Positions 8,053 through 16,473 are shown, counted from the stretch's first letter. The stretch is DNA of 29,611 nt from Alistipes sp. (GCA_017629615.1 JAGBWT010000096.1:1-29611); one strand, 5' to 3'. The notes: generated by a model not told the origin, from the letters alone. Translations and numbers: made by a program.

Positions 8053-9606
8053 TTAGAACGGAGCCTCGGTCTCTATCGGACGGCTACCCGGCACCGAAAA
8101 CTCGGTCGAGGCCATACCTTGCAGTGCATTACCGCTTGGTGCAAGACCCGACTCGTAGTCGTTGTACTGCTCCTCCTGATACGACGATGTAGGAGCGACA
8201 GCATCGAGGTCGGCAAAACGCGCCTGGTTGTTGATAAACTTCAAGCGCACGTCGGTAACCTCTCCGTTACGGTGCTTTGCCAATATGATTTCGGCCATAC
8301 CCGCCGTCGATTGACCATCTTCGGTCTGGGTAAAACCATAATATTCGGGACGGTGGATAAATGCTACAACGTCGGCATCTTGCTCGATTGCACCCGACTC
8401 TCGGAGGTCGCTCAACTGTGGTCGCTTCGAGCCGCCTCGCGACTCGGTCGTACGGTTCAACTGCGAGAGGGCGATAACCGGCACATTCAACTCTTTGGCA
8501 ATCGCTTTGAGCGTACGCGAGATGAAGGCCACCTCCTGCTCGCGGTTACCGTTATTGCTCTGCATACCGCCCGTCATCAGCTGCAAGTAGTCGATGATGA
8601 TGAGTTTGATGCCGTTGTGGATATGCAATCGGCGAGCCTTCGAGCGGAACTCGAAGATTGACAACGCCGGCGTATCGTCGATATAGAGTGGCGCAGCACC
8701 GAGAGGCTTCACGGCCACTTCGAGGTCCTTCCACTGCTCGGCCGAGAGCTTACCGCTACGCACCAACTTACTGTCGTAGCCCGTCTCCGACACGATAAGT
8801 CGCGTCATCAGCTGGGTTGCCGACATCTCCAACGAGAAGAATGCTACGGGGGTATCGTAATTGACCGCCATATTGCGGGCCATCGACAACACGAAAGCCG
8901 TCTTACCCATCGACGGACGTGCCGCAACGATGATAAGGTCCGAAGGTTGCCAACCGAGCGTAATGTTATCGAGCGCATTGAAGCCCGAGCAGACACCGCT
9001 GTAACGCGAGTCGTTTTTGCCCGCCTCCTCGATTTGGAGCAACGTACGGCGAAGAATATCTGACGAGTTTTGCACCGAACGCTTAACGTGACCCTCGGTA
9101 ATCTTCAAAATCTCCGACTCGGCAAAACCGATAAGTTCGGTCACGTCGGTCGCACTATCATACGAACGTTTTTGAATCTCGATTGCCGAACGAATCAACT
9201 CGCGCTGCACAAACTTCTGGGCGATAATTCGCGAGTGGTGCTCGATGTTGGCCGCCGAGCCGACACGCTGGGTCAGCTTTGCGAGGTATGTTGCACCACC
9301 GACCTTCGTCAGTTCGCGCTTCGATTTCAGGCGCTCGGTGACGGTATAGAGGTCGATTGGTTTGCGGTTCTGCGACAATTCGTCGATTGCACGATAGATA
9401 AGGCGATGCTCTTCGGTATAGAATGCCGACTCGGCAATATACTCCTGTACGGTCGTTATCGAATCCTCTTCGAGCATCAGCGCACCGAGGACAGCCTCCT
9501 CCAATTCGAGTGCCTGTGGCGGAATCGAGCCGGCCTCGACCACATCGGACGTAAGCGCCTTGTAGCTCTCCTTATTGCGTTGCGATTGTTGAAACTCCTT
9601 TGCCAT
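8053..9606 (-). CDS. dnaB: Replicative DNA helicase DnaB
   Basis: Hexameric 5'-3' helicase of the replisome. The N-terminal domain (IPPQALELEEAVLGALMLEEDS, about 28-50) binds primase. The RecA-like domain carries Walker A AARPSMGKTAFVLSMARN (228-245), Walker B LIIIDYLQLM, QLNRTTESRGGSKRPQLSDL, and ESGAIEQDADVVAFIHRPEYY. The frame stays open upstream to 9684, but the start at 9606 (MAKEFQQSQRN) is chosen: it gives 517 residues, the usual length, and a promoter with a 37-base leader lies upstream, whereas the longer form would start beyond that promoter. No intein interrupts the ATPase motifs. Confidence 0.95.
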   Translation of the reverse strand: MAKEFQQSQRNKESYKALTSDVVEAGSIPPQALELEEAVLGALMLEEDSITTVQEYIAESAFYTEEHRLIYRAIDELSQNRKPIDLYTVTERLKSKRELTKVGGATYLAKLTQRVGSAANIEHHSRIIAQKFVQRELIRSAIEIQKRSYDSATDVTELIGFAESEILKITEGHVKRSVQNSSDILRRTLLQIEEAGKNDSRYSGVCSGFNALDNITLGWQPSDLIIVAARPSMGKTAFVLSMARNMAVNYDTPVAFFSLEMSATQLMTRLIVSETGYDSKLVRSGKLSAEQWKDLEVAVKPLGAAPLYIDDTPALSIFEFRSKARRLHIHNGIKLIIIDYLQLMTGGMQSNNGNREQEVAFISRTLKAIAKELNVPVIALSQLNRTTESRGGSKRPQLSDLRESGAIEQDADVVAFIHRPEYYGFTQTEDGQSTAGMAEIILAKHRNGEVTDVRLKFINNQARFADLDAVAPTSSYQEEQYNDYESGLAPSGNALQGMASTEFSVPGSRPIETEAPF

Positions 9607-9643
9607 TTTGGGGTTGAAATCAAAAATTGTTAAATCCGAGAAA

Positions 9644-9675
9644 CAAAAGTAGAAAATTTTCGCACACCGACCAAA
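9644..9675 (-). promoter_or_regulatory. Promoter for dnaB-comM
   Basis: On the minus strand TACTTTTG at 9651-9644 matches TAnnTTTG, with TTTG at 9675-9672 lying 20 bases upstream. The dnaB start is 37 bases further on. Confidence 0.75.
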
Positions 9676-9706
9676 CCTCGCCACCCAACAAAATCGCCCA
9701 AAATGT

Positions 9707-9728
9707 TAAAAACCGTGTTTATAACACG
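9707..9728 (-). terminator. Terminator after comF
   Basis: CGTGTT-TAT-AACACG at 9714-9728 forms a 6-bp stem. Reading on the minus strand it is followed by GTTTTTAACATTTT. It lies between the comF stop (9782) and the dnaB promoter. Confidence 0.55.
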
Positions 9729-9781
9729 AATAAGTGAGCGGTAAGTGCGCCACAACGCTGTCGAAAGATGTTTATAAATAG

Positions 9782-10504
9782 TTAGTCGTTGCCGAACATT
9801 CGGTGCGAAATTGCGAGTGCGGCAACACTTATCTCCACATCGCCATCGCAAGCGGCAAATATCGCTTCGGCACACGAAATCACGGTCGCTCCCGTCGTAA
9901 AGACATCATCGACCAGCAAGATGTGGCGGCCACGCAGACGCTCGGGGTGGGTCACCTTGAAGATGCCCGCAACATTATCCCAACGCTCGTTGCGACCCTT
10001 CAACGCCTGACTCGGATTGTTGCGCACACGCTTCACAGCCCCAAAATCGCGAGGGATACGGGCCGCACGACTTATACCGGTGGCAACACTCTCCGATTGG
10101 TTGTAACTACGCTTCATACGCTTAACCCAATGCAGCGGCACAGGCACAATGACATCGACGCCCTCCAATGCGTTGGCGTGGCAAAGTTCGTGGCCATACC
10201 ACTTTCCGAGCCTCTCGGCAATAGGCCAATGGCCTTTGTATTTGAAGAGGTGGATAAGGTGGCGCCAACGGCTCTGGTCGATAAACCACAAGAAGGCCGA
10301 GGCTCGCCGAATGGGAACAAGACCCCAGAAGCGCTGCACCATAGGATTGTTGTCGTTCAACCAAAAGTTGGTCAGAGGGGCCTCGTAGCGGCATTGCGTA
10401 CAGACAAACATCTCGCCCTCGCGAAGCAACTCTCCACACACGGGGCAATAGGGTGCTGTCATAAGTTTCCAGACAGCCGTCAGGGTTTTAGAGAATATCG
10501 ACAT
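9782..10504 (-). CDS. comF: ComF-family phosphoribosyltransferase-like protein
   Basis: ComF/GntX family protein; ComF is required for natural transformation in several bacteria and is thought to act with PriA and other recombination factors on incoming single-stranded DNA. The 240-residue product has an N-terminal zinc ribbon (C20, C23, C35, C38 in YCPVCG and VCTQC), the RSYNQSE segment and a PRPP-type loop HILLVDDVFTTGATVISC (194-211). It follows priA in the same direction. The priA tail in its undamaged frame would overlap this gene's first 17 bases, so the pair was probably translationally coupled before the priA frameshift. Confidence 0.9.
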   Translation of the reverse strand: MSIFSKTLTAVWKLMTAPYCPVCGELLREGEMFVCTQCRYEAPLTNFWLNDNNPMVQRFWGLVPIRRASAFLWFIDQSRWRHLIHLFKYKGHWPIAERLGKWYGHELCHANALEGVDVIVPVPLHWVKRMKRSYNQSESVATGISRAARIPRDFGAVKRVRNNPSQALKGRNERWDNVAGIFKVTHPERLRGRHILLVDDVFTTGATVISCAEAIFAACDGDVEISVAALAISHRMFGND

Positions 10505-10607
10505 CGCAGATTATTGTAACTTGTCGATATTGCGACACGGCACGAATTTGAGCCACCTCGTCGCGGATTATCGAGCGGGCGCGAGCAGCCGATGCCGACG
10601 CCTCGAT
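10488..10607 (-). pseudogene. priA: Out-of-frame C-terminal tail of priA
   Basis: Reading the minus strand from 10607 gives IEASASAARARSIIRDEV, then AQIRAVSQYRQVTIICDVDIL and a stop at 10488, which is 39 residues. KIEAS after VEIMV and a QYRQVTIICDVD-like ending are what PriA C-termini look like. Joined to residue 701 this restores a 740-residue protein. It needs one extra A in the AAA at 10609-10607. The tail overlaps the comF start by 17 bases. Confidence 0.85.
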
Positions 10608-12709
10608 TTAACCATAATCTCGACAATATATTGCTGGCGAATGCGGTCGATAAGCGGAGCGGCAGGGCCGACAACTCGCGACGAAAATCGCTCGCGAAGG
10701 CGACGCCCAAGAGCCTCCGATGCGGCGACAAGGCGCTCGGCCACACTATCGCGCAACGTGATGCGTATCAGACGACTATATGGCGGATAGGAGAACATCT
10801 TGCGCTCGGCAAGCAACGTGGCTGCCATCTGCTCGTAGCACGCCTCGTCGAGCATCGCAAAGAGTGGGTGCGACGGCTCGGCTGTCTGCACGACCACCTC
10901 GCCACGAGCATTGCGACGACCAGCTCGGCCTGCAATCTGCACGATGGTCTGCCAAGCACGCTCGGCAGCTCTGAAATCGGGCGCATTGAGCAGGTTGTCG
11001 GCATTGAGGATACCGATTAGGGTAACGCCATCGAAATCAAGACCTTTGGATATGATTTGAGTACCGATAAGTATGTCGGCTTCACGAGCGGCAAAGGCCG
11101 AAATTATACGATTATATGCGCCATCGGAGGTTGCCGTATCGCCATCGAGACGCAACACTCGCGCCGACGGGAACAACTCGCCCACGACCTCCTCGATACG
11201 CTCCGTACCAAAGCCCATAGGCCTCACCTCGGCCCTACGACAAGCCGGACAACGGCTCGGAGTCGGGGATTTGTAGCCGCAATAGTGGCACTGCATCACA
11301 CCTCCCGCACGATGCTGCGTAAGCGACACGTTGCAGTGGGGACAGCGTGCCGTCCAACCACACTCGGGGCACTCGACATAGGGGGCATATCCTCGCCTGT
11401 TTTGGAACAACATAACCTGCTCGCCACACTCCAAACGTTCGGCAATCTTGTCGAGCAAGACCTTGTTGAAATGGCTCTTGCGCTCGCCTCGTTTTACGGC
11501 CCTGATGGTATCGGATATGATTATCCGAGGTGGTTGCGCCTCGCCATAACGAGCCGACAACGAGACACTTGCATATTTCCCAGACAGCACATTGGCATAG
11601 CTCTCGATTGATGGCGTCGCACTGCCCATCACGCACTTTGCTCCGTGCATCGCAGCGAGCATAATAGCCGAATCGCGACCATTGTATCGAGGCGACGGCT
11701 CGGTCTGCTTGTAACTCGCGTCGTGCTCCTCGTCGATAACCACCAAGCCGAGTCGCTCGAATGGCAAAAAGAGGGCCGAGCGAGGACCAACGACGAGGTT
11801 GCCCGAAGGCGAACGCAGAACGTCCATATATGTATGGGTGCGACGCGAAGGCGTCAGGCGCGAATGGTATGAGGTCACACGTTTGCCAAACATCTGGCGC
11901 AGACGTGCCACGAGTTGGGTCGTAAGCGATATTTCGGGGACCAAAAACAGCACATCTTCGCCTCGATTAAGCGTCTCGGCCATCAGGTGGGCATAGATTT
12001 CGGTCTTACCCGAACTTGTCACGCCGTGCAGAAGTGCCGTATTGTGGGTTTGCAAAGCCTCGCGCAGAGCGCCGAGAGCCTCGGTTTGTGGCTCCGAGAG
12101 CAGAGGCAATGCCGGCTCTTCGATAGGTGGCAACGATGGTTGTGCCTCGCGCTCAAAGGTCGTCACAACACCCATTTTGACCAACGCCGCAATGGTCGCA
12201 GCATCGGCATCGACCACCGAGCGCGGTAACTCTCCACCACCCTCGCGCAACTGCTCTACGACGGCCCTGCGTCGTGGTGCGCGACCGAGCGACTTGGCCA
12301 CAGCCTCGTCGTCGAGACGGCTGCTCTCCAAGCGAAGCATACGCTCCTGCTCGGGCATATAGGGGCGAAATTCGTCGGAGGTTCGGGCGTGGGGTTTGAT
12401 TGTCGAGGGGAGTGCAATACGCATAACCTCGCCGATATGACACATATAGTAGTCGGCCAACCACTGCCAAAACTTAATCTGCAACGACGAGAGCAGAGGT
12501 CGCTCATAGAGTCGCTCGATGATTGGCTTGGCCTCGCCTCGCGCAGGAGGCGTATTGTGAAGACGCAAAACTATGCCCGTATAGACTGCTCGTGCGCCAA
12601 ACTGCACAGCCACAGCGTCGCCCTCCGAGAGCGACTCTATCGCCCCGACAGCAAACGTATAGGCAGGTTGAGCCAGCGGCAGTATTATGTCGGCATAGCG
12701 ATATTGCAT
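10568..12709 (-). CDS. priA: Primosomal protein N' (PriA helicase), C-terminus altered by frameshift
   Basis: 3'-5' DNA helicase that restarts stalled forks. The start at 12709 (MQYRYADIILPLAQPAYTF) matches where PriA normally begins; an in-frame ATG at 12739 would add 10 residues. Motifs seen: Walker A LLHGVTSSGKTEIY, VVIDEEHDASYKQ, GSATPSIES, the eight-cysteine zinc module (CPECGWTARCPHC, CHYCGY, CPACRR), NADNLLNAPDFRAAER and QIAGRAGRR. The product runs to IVEIMVK (residue 701), then reads SRRRHRLLAPAR and stops. The expected ending, IEASASAARARSIIRDEV onward, lies intact in the -1 frame down to 10488. A missing A:T pair in the run at 10607-10609 explains this. The helicase core is whole; the last 39 residues of the C-terminal domain are not made unless the ribosome shifts. 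Confidence 0.93.
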   Translation of the reverse strand: MQYRYADIILPLAQPAYTFAVGAIESLSEGDAVAVQFGARAVYTGIVLRLHNTPPARGEAKPIIERLYERPLLSSLQIKFWQWLADYYMCHIGEVMRIALPSTIKPHARTSDEFRPYMPEQERMLRLESSRLDDEAVAKSLGRAPRRRAVVEQLREGGGELPRSVVDADAATIAALVKMGVVTTFEREAQPSLPPIEEPALPLLSEPQTEALGALREALQTHNTALLHGVTSSGKTEIYAHLMAETLNRGEDVLFLVPEISLTTQLVARLRQMFGKRVTSYHSRLTPSRRTHTYMDVLRSPSGNLVVGPRSALFLPFERLGLVVIDEEHDASYKQTEPSPRYNGRDSAIMLAAMHGAKCVMGSATPSIESYANVLSGKYASVSLSARYGEAQPPRIIISDTIRAVKRGERKSHFNKVLLDKIAERLECGEQVMLFQNRRGYAPYVECPECGWTARCPHCNVSLTQHRAGGVMQCHYCGYKSPTPSRCPACRRAEVRPMGFGTERIEEVVGELFPSARVLRLDGDTATSDGAYNRIISAFAAREADILIGTQIISKGLDFDGVTLIGILNADNLLNAPDFRAAERAWQTIVQIAGRAGRRNARGEVVVQTAEPSHPLFAMLDEACYEQMAATLLAERKMFSYPPYSRLIRITLRDSVAERLVAASEALGRRLRERFSSRVVGPAAPLIDRIRQQYIVEIMVKSRRRHRLLAPAR

Positions 12710-12757
12710 AGCGATATGAGGTATGATTTGATGCGCCAAGCGGTGTGACGCAGACGG

Positions 12758-13672
12758 CTATATCTTGTTCAGCGCATCGAAGCCCTTGCCATAGACACCC
12801 ATAACCGAGCCTACCGTAATAAAGGCCTCGGGGTCTACCTCCTTGACAATCTTCAAGACCATCGGAGTATCGCGCTTACGACACACAACCATCACGATAT
12901 TGTGTTCGACCTTCGAGTACCAACCCGTAGCACCAAGCACGGTTGCTCCTCGGTGAGCGTTGTTGTTCATCGCATCGGCCATAGCCTTGTAGTCCTTCGA
13001 CACAATCATAATCTGGTTTGACTGCTGGTTACCCGTCATCAGCGAATCGACCGTATAGCCAAGCACAACGGTCAGCACAAAACCATAGATTACACCCTGT
13101 ATACCGATACCGGCCTCGTCGGGCAACAGAAGTGCCGAGCCGATAATTATCGAGTCGATGGAGCGGACAATCTTACCATAGGATACGGTGCGATATTTGT
13201 TGATAATCATCGCCACAATATCGACACCGCCCGTCGAGCCACCCTGCGAGAAGCAGATTGCCACACCGACACCCGAGAATATACCGCCGATAATGGTCGA
13301 GAGCAGACGGTCGTTGAGATTGAATATATCCATAATCGTACCGTCGGGCAGGGTAAATATCTCCTGCAAGACATACATCGCAACCGACAAAATACAGATA
13401 CAGTAGATGGTCTTTATACCGAACTTCCAACCCACGATAAAGCCGGCGATAAGGAGCAGTATGGCATTGACAATAAAGACCATAACACCGACGCTAACAG
13501 TCTGACCCGTAGCATAGTAAATGAGCAACGAAAGGCCTGTTGCACCACCGCCCACACACTTTGCAGGCATAATCCAACCAATCCAACCGAATGCATAGCA
13601 GCACATACCGAATGTCATCAGCAGATACTCTTTGACGACGGTCAGGATACCGGGTTTACCAATGGTTACCAT
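12758..13672 (-). CDS. YitT family membrane protein (DUF161/DUF2179)
   Basis: Predicted inner-membrane protein of the YitT family, whose transport function is not established. The first ~220 residues contain about five or six hydrophobic helices: YLLMTFGMCCYAFGWIGWIM, then the family motif PAKCVGGGATGLSLLIYYATG, VGVMVFIVNAILLLIAGFIVG, TIYCICILSVAMYVLQ and a conserved CFSQGGSTGGVDIVAMIINKY. The last ~85 residues are the soluble DUF2179 domain (NQIMIVSKDYKAMADAM, GATGWYSKVEHNIVMVVCRK, AFITVGSVMGVYGKGF). It is 304 residues, normal for the family. It stands between priA and the radical SAM gene on the same strand, with a possible promoter in the 42-base gap upstream. Confidence 0.9.
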   Translation of the reverse strand: MVTIGKPGILTVVKEYLLMTFGMCCYAFGWIGWIMPAKCVGGGATGLSLLIYYATGQTVSVGVMVFIVNAILLLIAGFIVGWKFGIKTIYCICILSVAMYVLQEIFTLPDGTIMDIFNLNDRLLSTIIGGIFSGVGVAICFSQGGSTGGVDIVAMIINKYRTVSYGKIVRSIDSIIIGSALLLPDEAGIGIQGVIYGFVLTVVLGYTVDSLMTGNQQSNQIMIVSKDYKAMADAMNNNAHRGATVLGATGWYSKVEHNIVMVVCRKRDTPMVLKIVKEVDPEAFITVGSVMGVYGKGFDALNKI

Positions 13673-13696
13673 ATCTCAAATTAGATTTTTATTCCG

Positions 13697-13704
13697 CAAA
13701 GTTA
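13697..13704 (-). promoter_or_regulatory. Candidate -7 box for the YitT gene
   Basis: The minus strand reads TAACTTTG, an exact TAnnTTTG match, 24 bases before the start codon at 13672. No TTTG is seen at the right distance upstream; GTTG lies 22 bases away. Confidence 0.45.
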
Positions 13705-13714
13705 GCAAAAAATC

Positions 13715-14656
13715 TTATTCGCCGAACAACTCGCCCTGAAATTGATGTCTCTCGCGCAATCGTTTTTCGAGCATACTCCAAAGCGTTTCGTTGCGAATCA
13801 GCCCCCAATTTCGACCATAGTGGTAGCGCGGCGGGGCTTCGCTCGCAAATCGTTCGACAACAATATCGGGGCGCAGACGGCGCATAATCTCGACCATAAG
13901 GTCGATATACTCCTCGACCTCCCAAAAACGGAACTGCGAAGGGTCGCGGTCGTAGTCATCGGCCATCGTCGTTGCGCGAAAGACCTGCAACTGATGAAAT
14001 TTGACCGAGGTGAGCGGCAACGAATTTATCGTCGCAACCTGGGCCAGAATCTCCTCGTCGCTCTCGCCCGGCAGACCGAGTATAAAGTGCGCCCCCGTAT
14101 GGATTCCGCGCTCGGCCGTCATCTCGACAGCTCGGCGAGCCGTCGCAAAGTCGTGACCACGATTGATGCGTTGCAGCGTGCGGTCAAAGGTCGATTCTAT
14201 ACCATATTCGAGTGCAACATAGCGACTCTCGGCCAGCGATGCAAAGTAGTCGAGTTTCGCCTCATCGACACAATCGGGGCGCGTACCGACCACAATACCC
14301 GCCACCAACGGGTGGGCCATAGCCTCGTCGTAGAGCCGACGCAGATGGTCGAGTGGCGCATAGGTATTGGAGAAGGATTGAAAATAGGCCAAATATCGAC
14401 TTGCCGAACGGTAGCGACGCTGATGAAACTCAACGCCCTCGTCGATTTGTTGCGTGATGCTCTTTTCGGGCTGGCAATACGATGGCGTAAAGGCGGCATT
14501 GTTGCAGAAGGTGCAACCGCCCGTCGAAATCGAACCGTCGCGATTGGGGCAGGTGAAACCCGCATTGATGGTCACCTTCTGTACTCGGCTGCCAAAGAGT
14601 CGGCGAAAGTATGCCGAGTAACTGTTGTATGGTCTATCGTCGCCCCACTGATACAT
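13715..14656 (-). CDS. TIGR01212 family radical SAM protein (YhcC-like)
   Basis: Radical S-adenosylmethionine enzyme of the TIGR01212/YhcC family; the substrate is not established. From MYQWGDDRPYNSYSAYFRRL the protein has the cluster-binding cysteines in CPNRDGSISTGGCTFC, then the ALEYGIESTFDRTLQRINRG and GAHFILGLPGESDEEIL blocks typical of Elp3-like radical SAM domains. It ends EKRLRERHQFQGELFGE. The frame is open for 23 codons upstream of 14656, but those residues do not resemble the family, so 14656 (313 residues) is preferred. A TACTTTTG box ends only 4 bases before this ATG, so the mRNA may be leaderless. It is divergent from cdd. Confidence 0.9.
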   Translation of the reverse strand: MYQWGDDRPYNSYSAYFRRLFGSRVQKVTINAGFTCPNRDGSISTGGCTFCNNAAFTPSYCQPEKSITQQIDEGVEFHQRRYRSASRYLAYFQSFSNTYAPLDHLRRLYDEAMAHPLVAGIVVGTRPDCVDEAKLDYFASLAESRYVALEYGIESTFDRTLQRINRGHDFATARRAVEMTAERGIHTGAHFILGLPGESDEEILAQVATINSLPLTSVKFHQLQVFRATTMADDYDRDPSQFRFWEVEEYIDLMVEIMRRLRPDIVVERFASEAPPRYHYGRNWGLIRNETLWSMLEKRLRERHQFQGELFGE

Positions 14657-14660
14657 AGGG

Positions 14661-14668
14661 CAAAAGTA
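14661..14668 (-). promoter_or_regulatory. -7 box abutting the radical SAM start codon
   Basis: The minus strand reads TACTTTTG, then CCCT, then the ATG at 14656. The box matches TAnnTTTG exactly. The nearest TTG upstream is 22 bases away, longer than the usual 19-20. Confidence 0.5.
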
Positions 14669-14752
14669 GTAAATATTAGTAAGCAATGTGCAACTTTTGG
14701 CGAAAACCGCACCTTTTATCTCCAAAAACCACCCCTTTTTGCGCGGAATTTG

Positions 14753-14767
14753 CCCTACAAAGTAGGG
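14753..14767. promoter_or_regulatory. Small perfect palindrome between divergent genes
   Basis: CCCTAC-AAA-GTAGGG is a 6-bp perfect inverted repeat midway between the radical SAM and cdd start codons, with a T-run a few bases later. It could be an operator or a weak hairpin; nothing decides between these. Confidence 0.25.
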
Positions 14768-14796
14768 ACAAATAGGTTTTTTTGATAATTTTTTCT

Positions 14797-14804
14797 ATTT
14801 TTGC
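14797..14804 (+). promoter_or_regulatory. Candidate -7 box for cdd
   Basis: TATTTTTG matches TAnnTTTG and lies 39 bases before the cdd ATG. The -33 element is not clear. Confidence 0.5.
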
Positions 14805-14843
14805 AGAAAAGCAACAAGAATTTTCACCGTAAACAAAACCATT

Positions 14844-15299
14844 ATGGAGAAAAAGATTGAAATCAACTATTGGCACTATGCGTCACTCGACGAGTTGCCG
14901 GCCGCCGACCGTGCTTTGGTCGATGAGGCAGAGAAGGCTTTGAAGAAGGCCTATCCAAAATATTCGAATTTCAGCGTGGGCGCAGCCGTGCGTCTGCGTA
15001 GCGGAGCGATACTCCACGGAGCCAACAGCGAGAGCGAAGTCTTCCCTTCGGGAATGTGTGCCGAGCGCTCGGTCCTCTACTACGCCGAAGCCAACCACGC
15101 CGACGACCCTATCGAGGCTCTGGCCATAGCGTCAAACCCATCGTTGCGCGAGTGCTATCCGTGTGGCGGTTGCCGTCAGGTGATACTCGACGTACAGCGT
15201 CGTCAGGGTCTCCCTATGCGAATCATTATGAGCGGTGGCGGCACAGCCTCGATTATCGACAATGCCGAGCATCTGCTACCATTTACATTCCAACTCTGA
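14844..15299 (+). CDS. cdd: Cytidine deaminase
   Basis: Zinc enzyme that deaminates cytidine/deoxycytidine to uridine in pyrimidine salvage. The 151-residue protein carries the catalytic motif MCAERSVLYYA (zinc ligand C72, proton-shuttling E74) and the second zinc motif PCGGCRQV (C107, C110), plus substrate-binding NSESEVFPSG. It is a homotetramer-type, single-domain length. It opens a plus-strand run and is followed after 1 base by the pseudouridine synthase. The nucleases three genes downstream and the permease at 23930 would make a coherent nucleoside-salvage set, but that grouping is inference. Confidence 0.95.
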   Translation: MEKKIEINYWHYASLDELPAADRALVDEAEKALKKAYPKYSNFSVGAAVRLRSGAILHGANSESEVFPSGMCAERSVLYYAEANHADDPIEALAIASNPSLRECYPCGGCRQVILDVQRRQGLPMRIIMSGGGTASIIDNAEHLLPFTFQL

Positions 15300-15300
15300 T

Positions 15301-15996
15301 ATGTTCAACCCAAACGAAGATATACTCTACGAGGACAACCATCTGTTGGTAGTCAATAAGCGTTGTGGCGACTTGGTACAACCCGACCCAAGTGGCTCGA
15401 CTGCGCTCGAAAACGAAATCAAGGCCTTTATCAAGGTGCGCGACAACAAGCCGTTCGACGTCTTTCTGGGCGTTGTGCATCGCATCGACCGCCCCGTAAG
15501 TGGCGCGGTACTCTTTGCCAAGACCTCGAAGGCGCTGGTGCGCCTCAACGAGATGTTGCGTCGTGGCGAGATGCACAAACGCTATTGGGCCATCGTCGAG
15601 AACCGACCCGAAGTCGAGGAGGGTGAACTCACGCACTATATTCTCCGTGACGGCCGAAGCAACCGCTCGTTCTGCTACGCCTCGCCAAAGCCCGAAGCGA
15701 AGCTCGCACGTCTGCGCTACAAGGTGCTGGGGTGCAGCGACCGCTATACGCTCGTCGAGGTTGAGTTGCTGACGGGTCGTCACCACCAAATTCGCGCCCA
15801 ACTCTCGAAGATTGGCTGCCCGATAAAGGGCGATTTGAAATATGGCGCAAAGCGTTCGAACGCAGGAGGCGGCATCTCGCTCCATTCGCGTTCGGTCGGC
15901 TTTGAGCACCCCGTACGTCGCGAGCCTGTGGAGGTTGTGGCGAGCGTACCGAGTGGCGACAATCTGTGGCAATACTTTGCCCAAGCAATCGAGTAG
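15301..15996 (+). CDS. RluA-family pseudouridine synthase
   Basis: Isomerises selected uridines in rRNA or tRNA to pseudouridine. The 231-residue protein starts MFNPNEDILYEDNHLLVVNK; the HRIDRPVSGAVLFAKT block (60-75) contains the catalytic aspartate D63, and LLTGRHHQIRAQLSKIGCPI is the conserved C-terminal RluA motif. There is no N-terminal S4 domain, so it belongs with the short RluA/RluC-like enzymes lacking S4. The exact target base cannot be told from sequence. The start is 1 base after the cdd stop, and the stop is 2 bases before dtd, so the three genes are very likely one operon. Confidence 0.92.
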   Translation: MFNPNEDILYEDNHLLVVNKRCGDLVQPDPSGSTALENEIKAFIKVRDNKPFDVFLGVVHRIDRPVSGAVLFAKTSKALVRLNEMLRRGEMHKRYWAIVENRPEVEEGELTHYILRDGRSNRSFCYASPKPEAKLARLRYKVLGCSDRYTLVEVELLTGRHHQIRAQLSKIGCPIKGDLKYGAKRSNAGGGISLHSRSVGFEHPVRREPVEVVASVPSGDNLWQYFAQAIE

Positions 15997-15998
15997 CG

Positions 15999-16451
15999 AT
16001 GAGGGCGGTAATCCAAAGAGTCAGCCGATGCGAAGTACGCATCGAGGGCGAGAGTGTCGGCAAGATTGGCCACGGAGTGTTGGTCCTGCTCGGAGTCGAG
16101 GCGGCCGATACAGCCGAGGATATTGAGTGGCTCGTGGGCAAGATTTCGCGCCTACGCATATTCGATGACGAGGCGGGGGTGATGAATCTCGACATCAACC
16201 AGGTGGGAGGCGATGCAATGGTCGTAAGTCAATTTACGCTCTACGCCTCGACACGCAAGGGCAACCGCCCGTCATATATTCGCTCTGCCCCCGAGCCGAT
16301 TTCGCGCCCGATGTACGAAGCCTTCGTAGCCCGATTGGAGGAGGCGCTGGGTCGCAAGGTGCCGACGGGTCGCTTTGGAGCCGATATGCAGGTCGAGTTG
16401 ATAAACGACGGCCCCGTAACCATCTGCATCGACACAAAAAACAGAGAATAA
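15999..16451 (+). CDS. dtd: D-aminoacyl-tRNA deacylase
   Basis: Hydrolyses D-amino acids from mischarged tRNA as a translation quality-control step. The product is 150 residues, the standard DTD length: MRAVIQRVSRCEVRIEGE at the N-terminus, the VVSQFTLYASTRKGNRPSY block with the active-site SQxT, and the C-terminal VPTGRFGADMQVELINDGPV, which includes the Gly-Pro-type NDGPVT motif. The ATG overlaps nothing but follows the RluA stop by 2 bases. The gap to the next gene is only 22 bases, with no terminator visible. Confidence 0.95.
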   Translation: MRAVIQRVSRCEVRIEGESVGKIGHGVLVLLGVEAADTAEDIEWLVGKISRLRIFDDEAGVMNLDINQVGGDAMVVSQFTLYASTRKGNRPSYIRSAPEPISRPMYEAFVARLEEALGRKVPTGRFGADMQVELINDGPVTICIDTKNRE

Positions 16452-16473
16452 TAACCAAAACAACCAACTAATA

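Noticed and set aside
8981..9000. Possible intein or phage-type helicase in dnaB
   Set aside because: The ATPase motifs are uninterrupted and total length is normal for chromosomal DnaB.
10600..10615. Programmed -1 frameshift in priA
   Set aside because: No X-XXY-YYZ heptamer or clear downstream stimulator is visible; a homopolymer indel is simpler.
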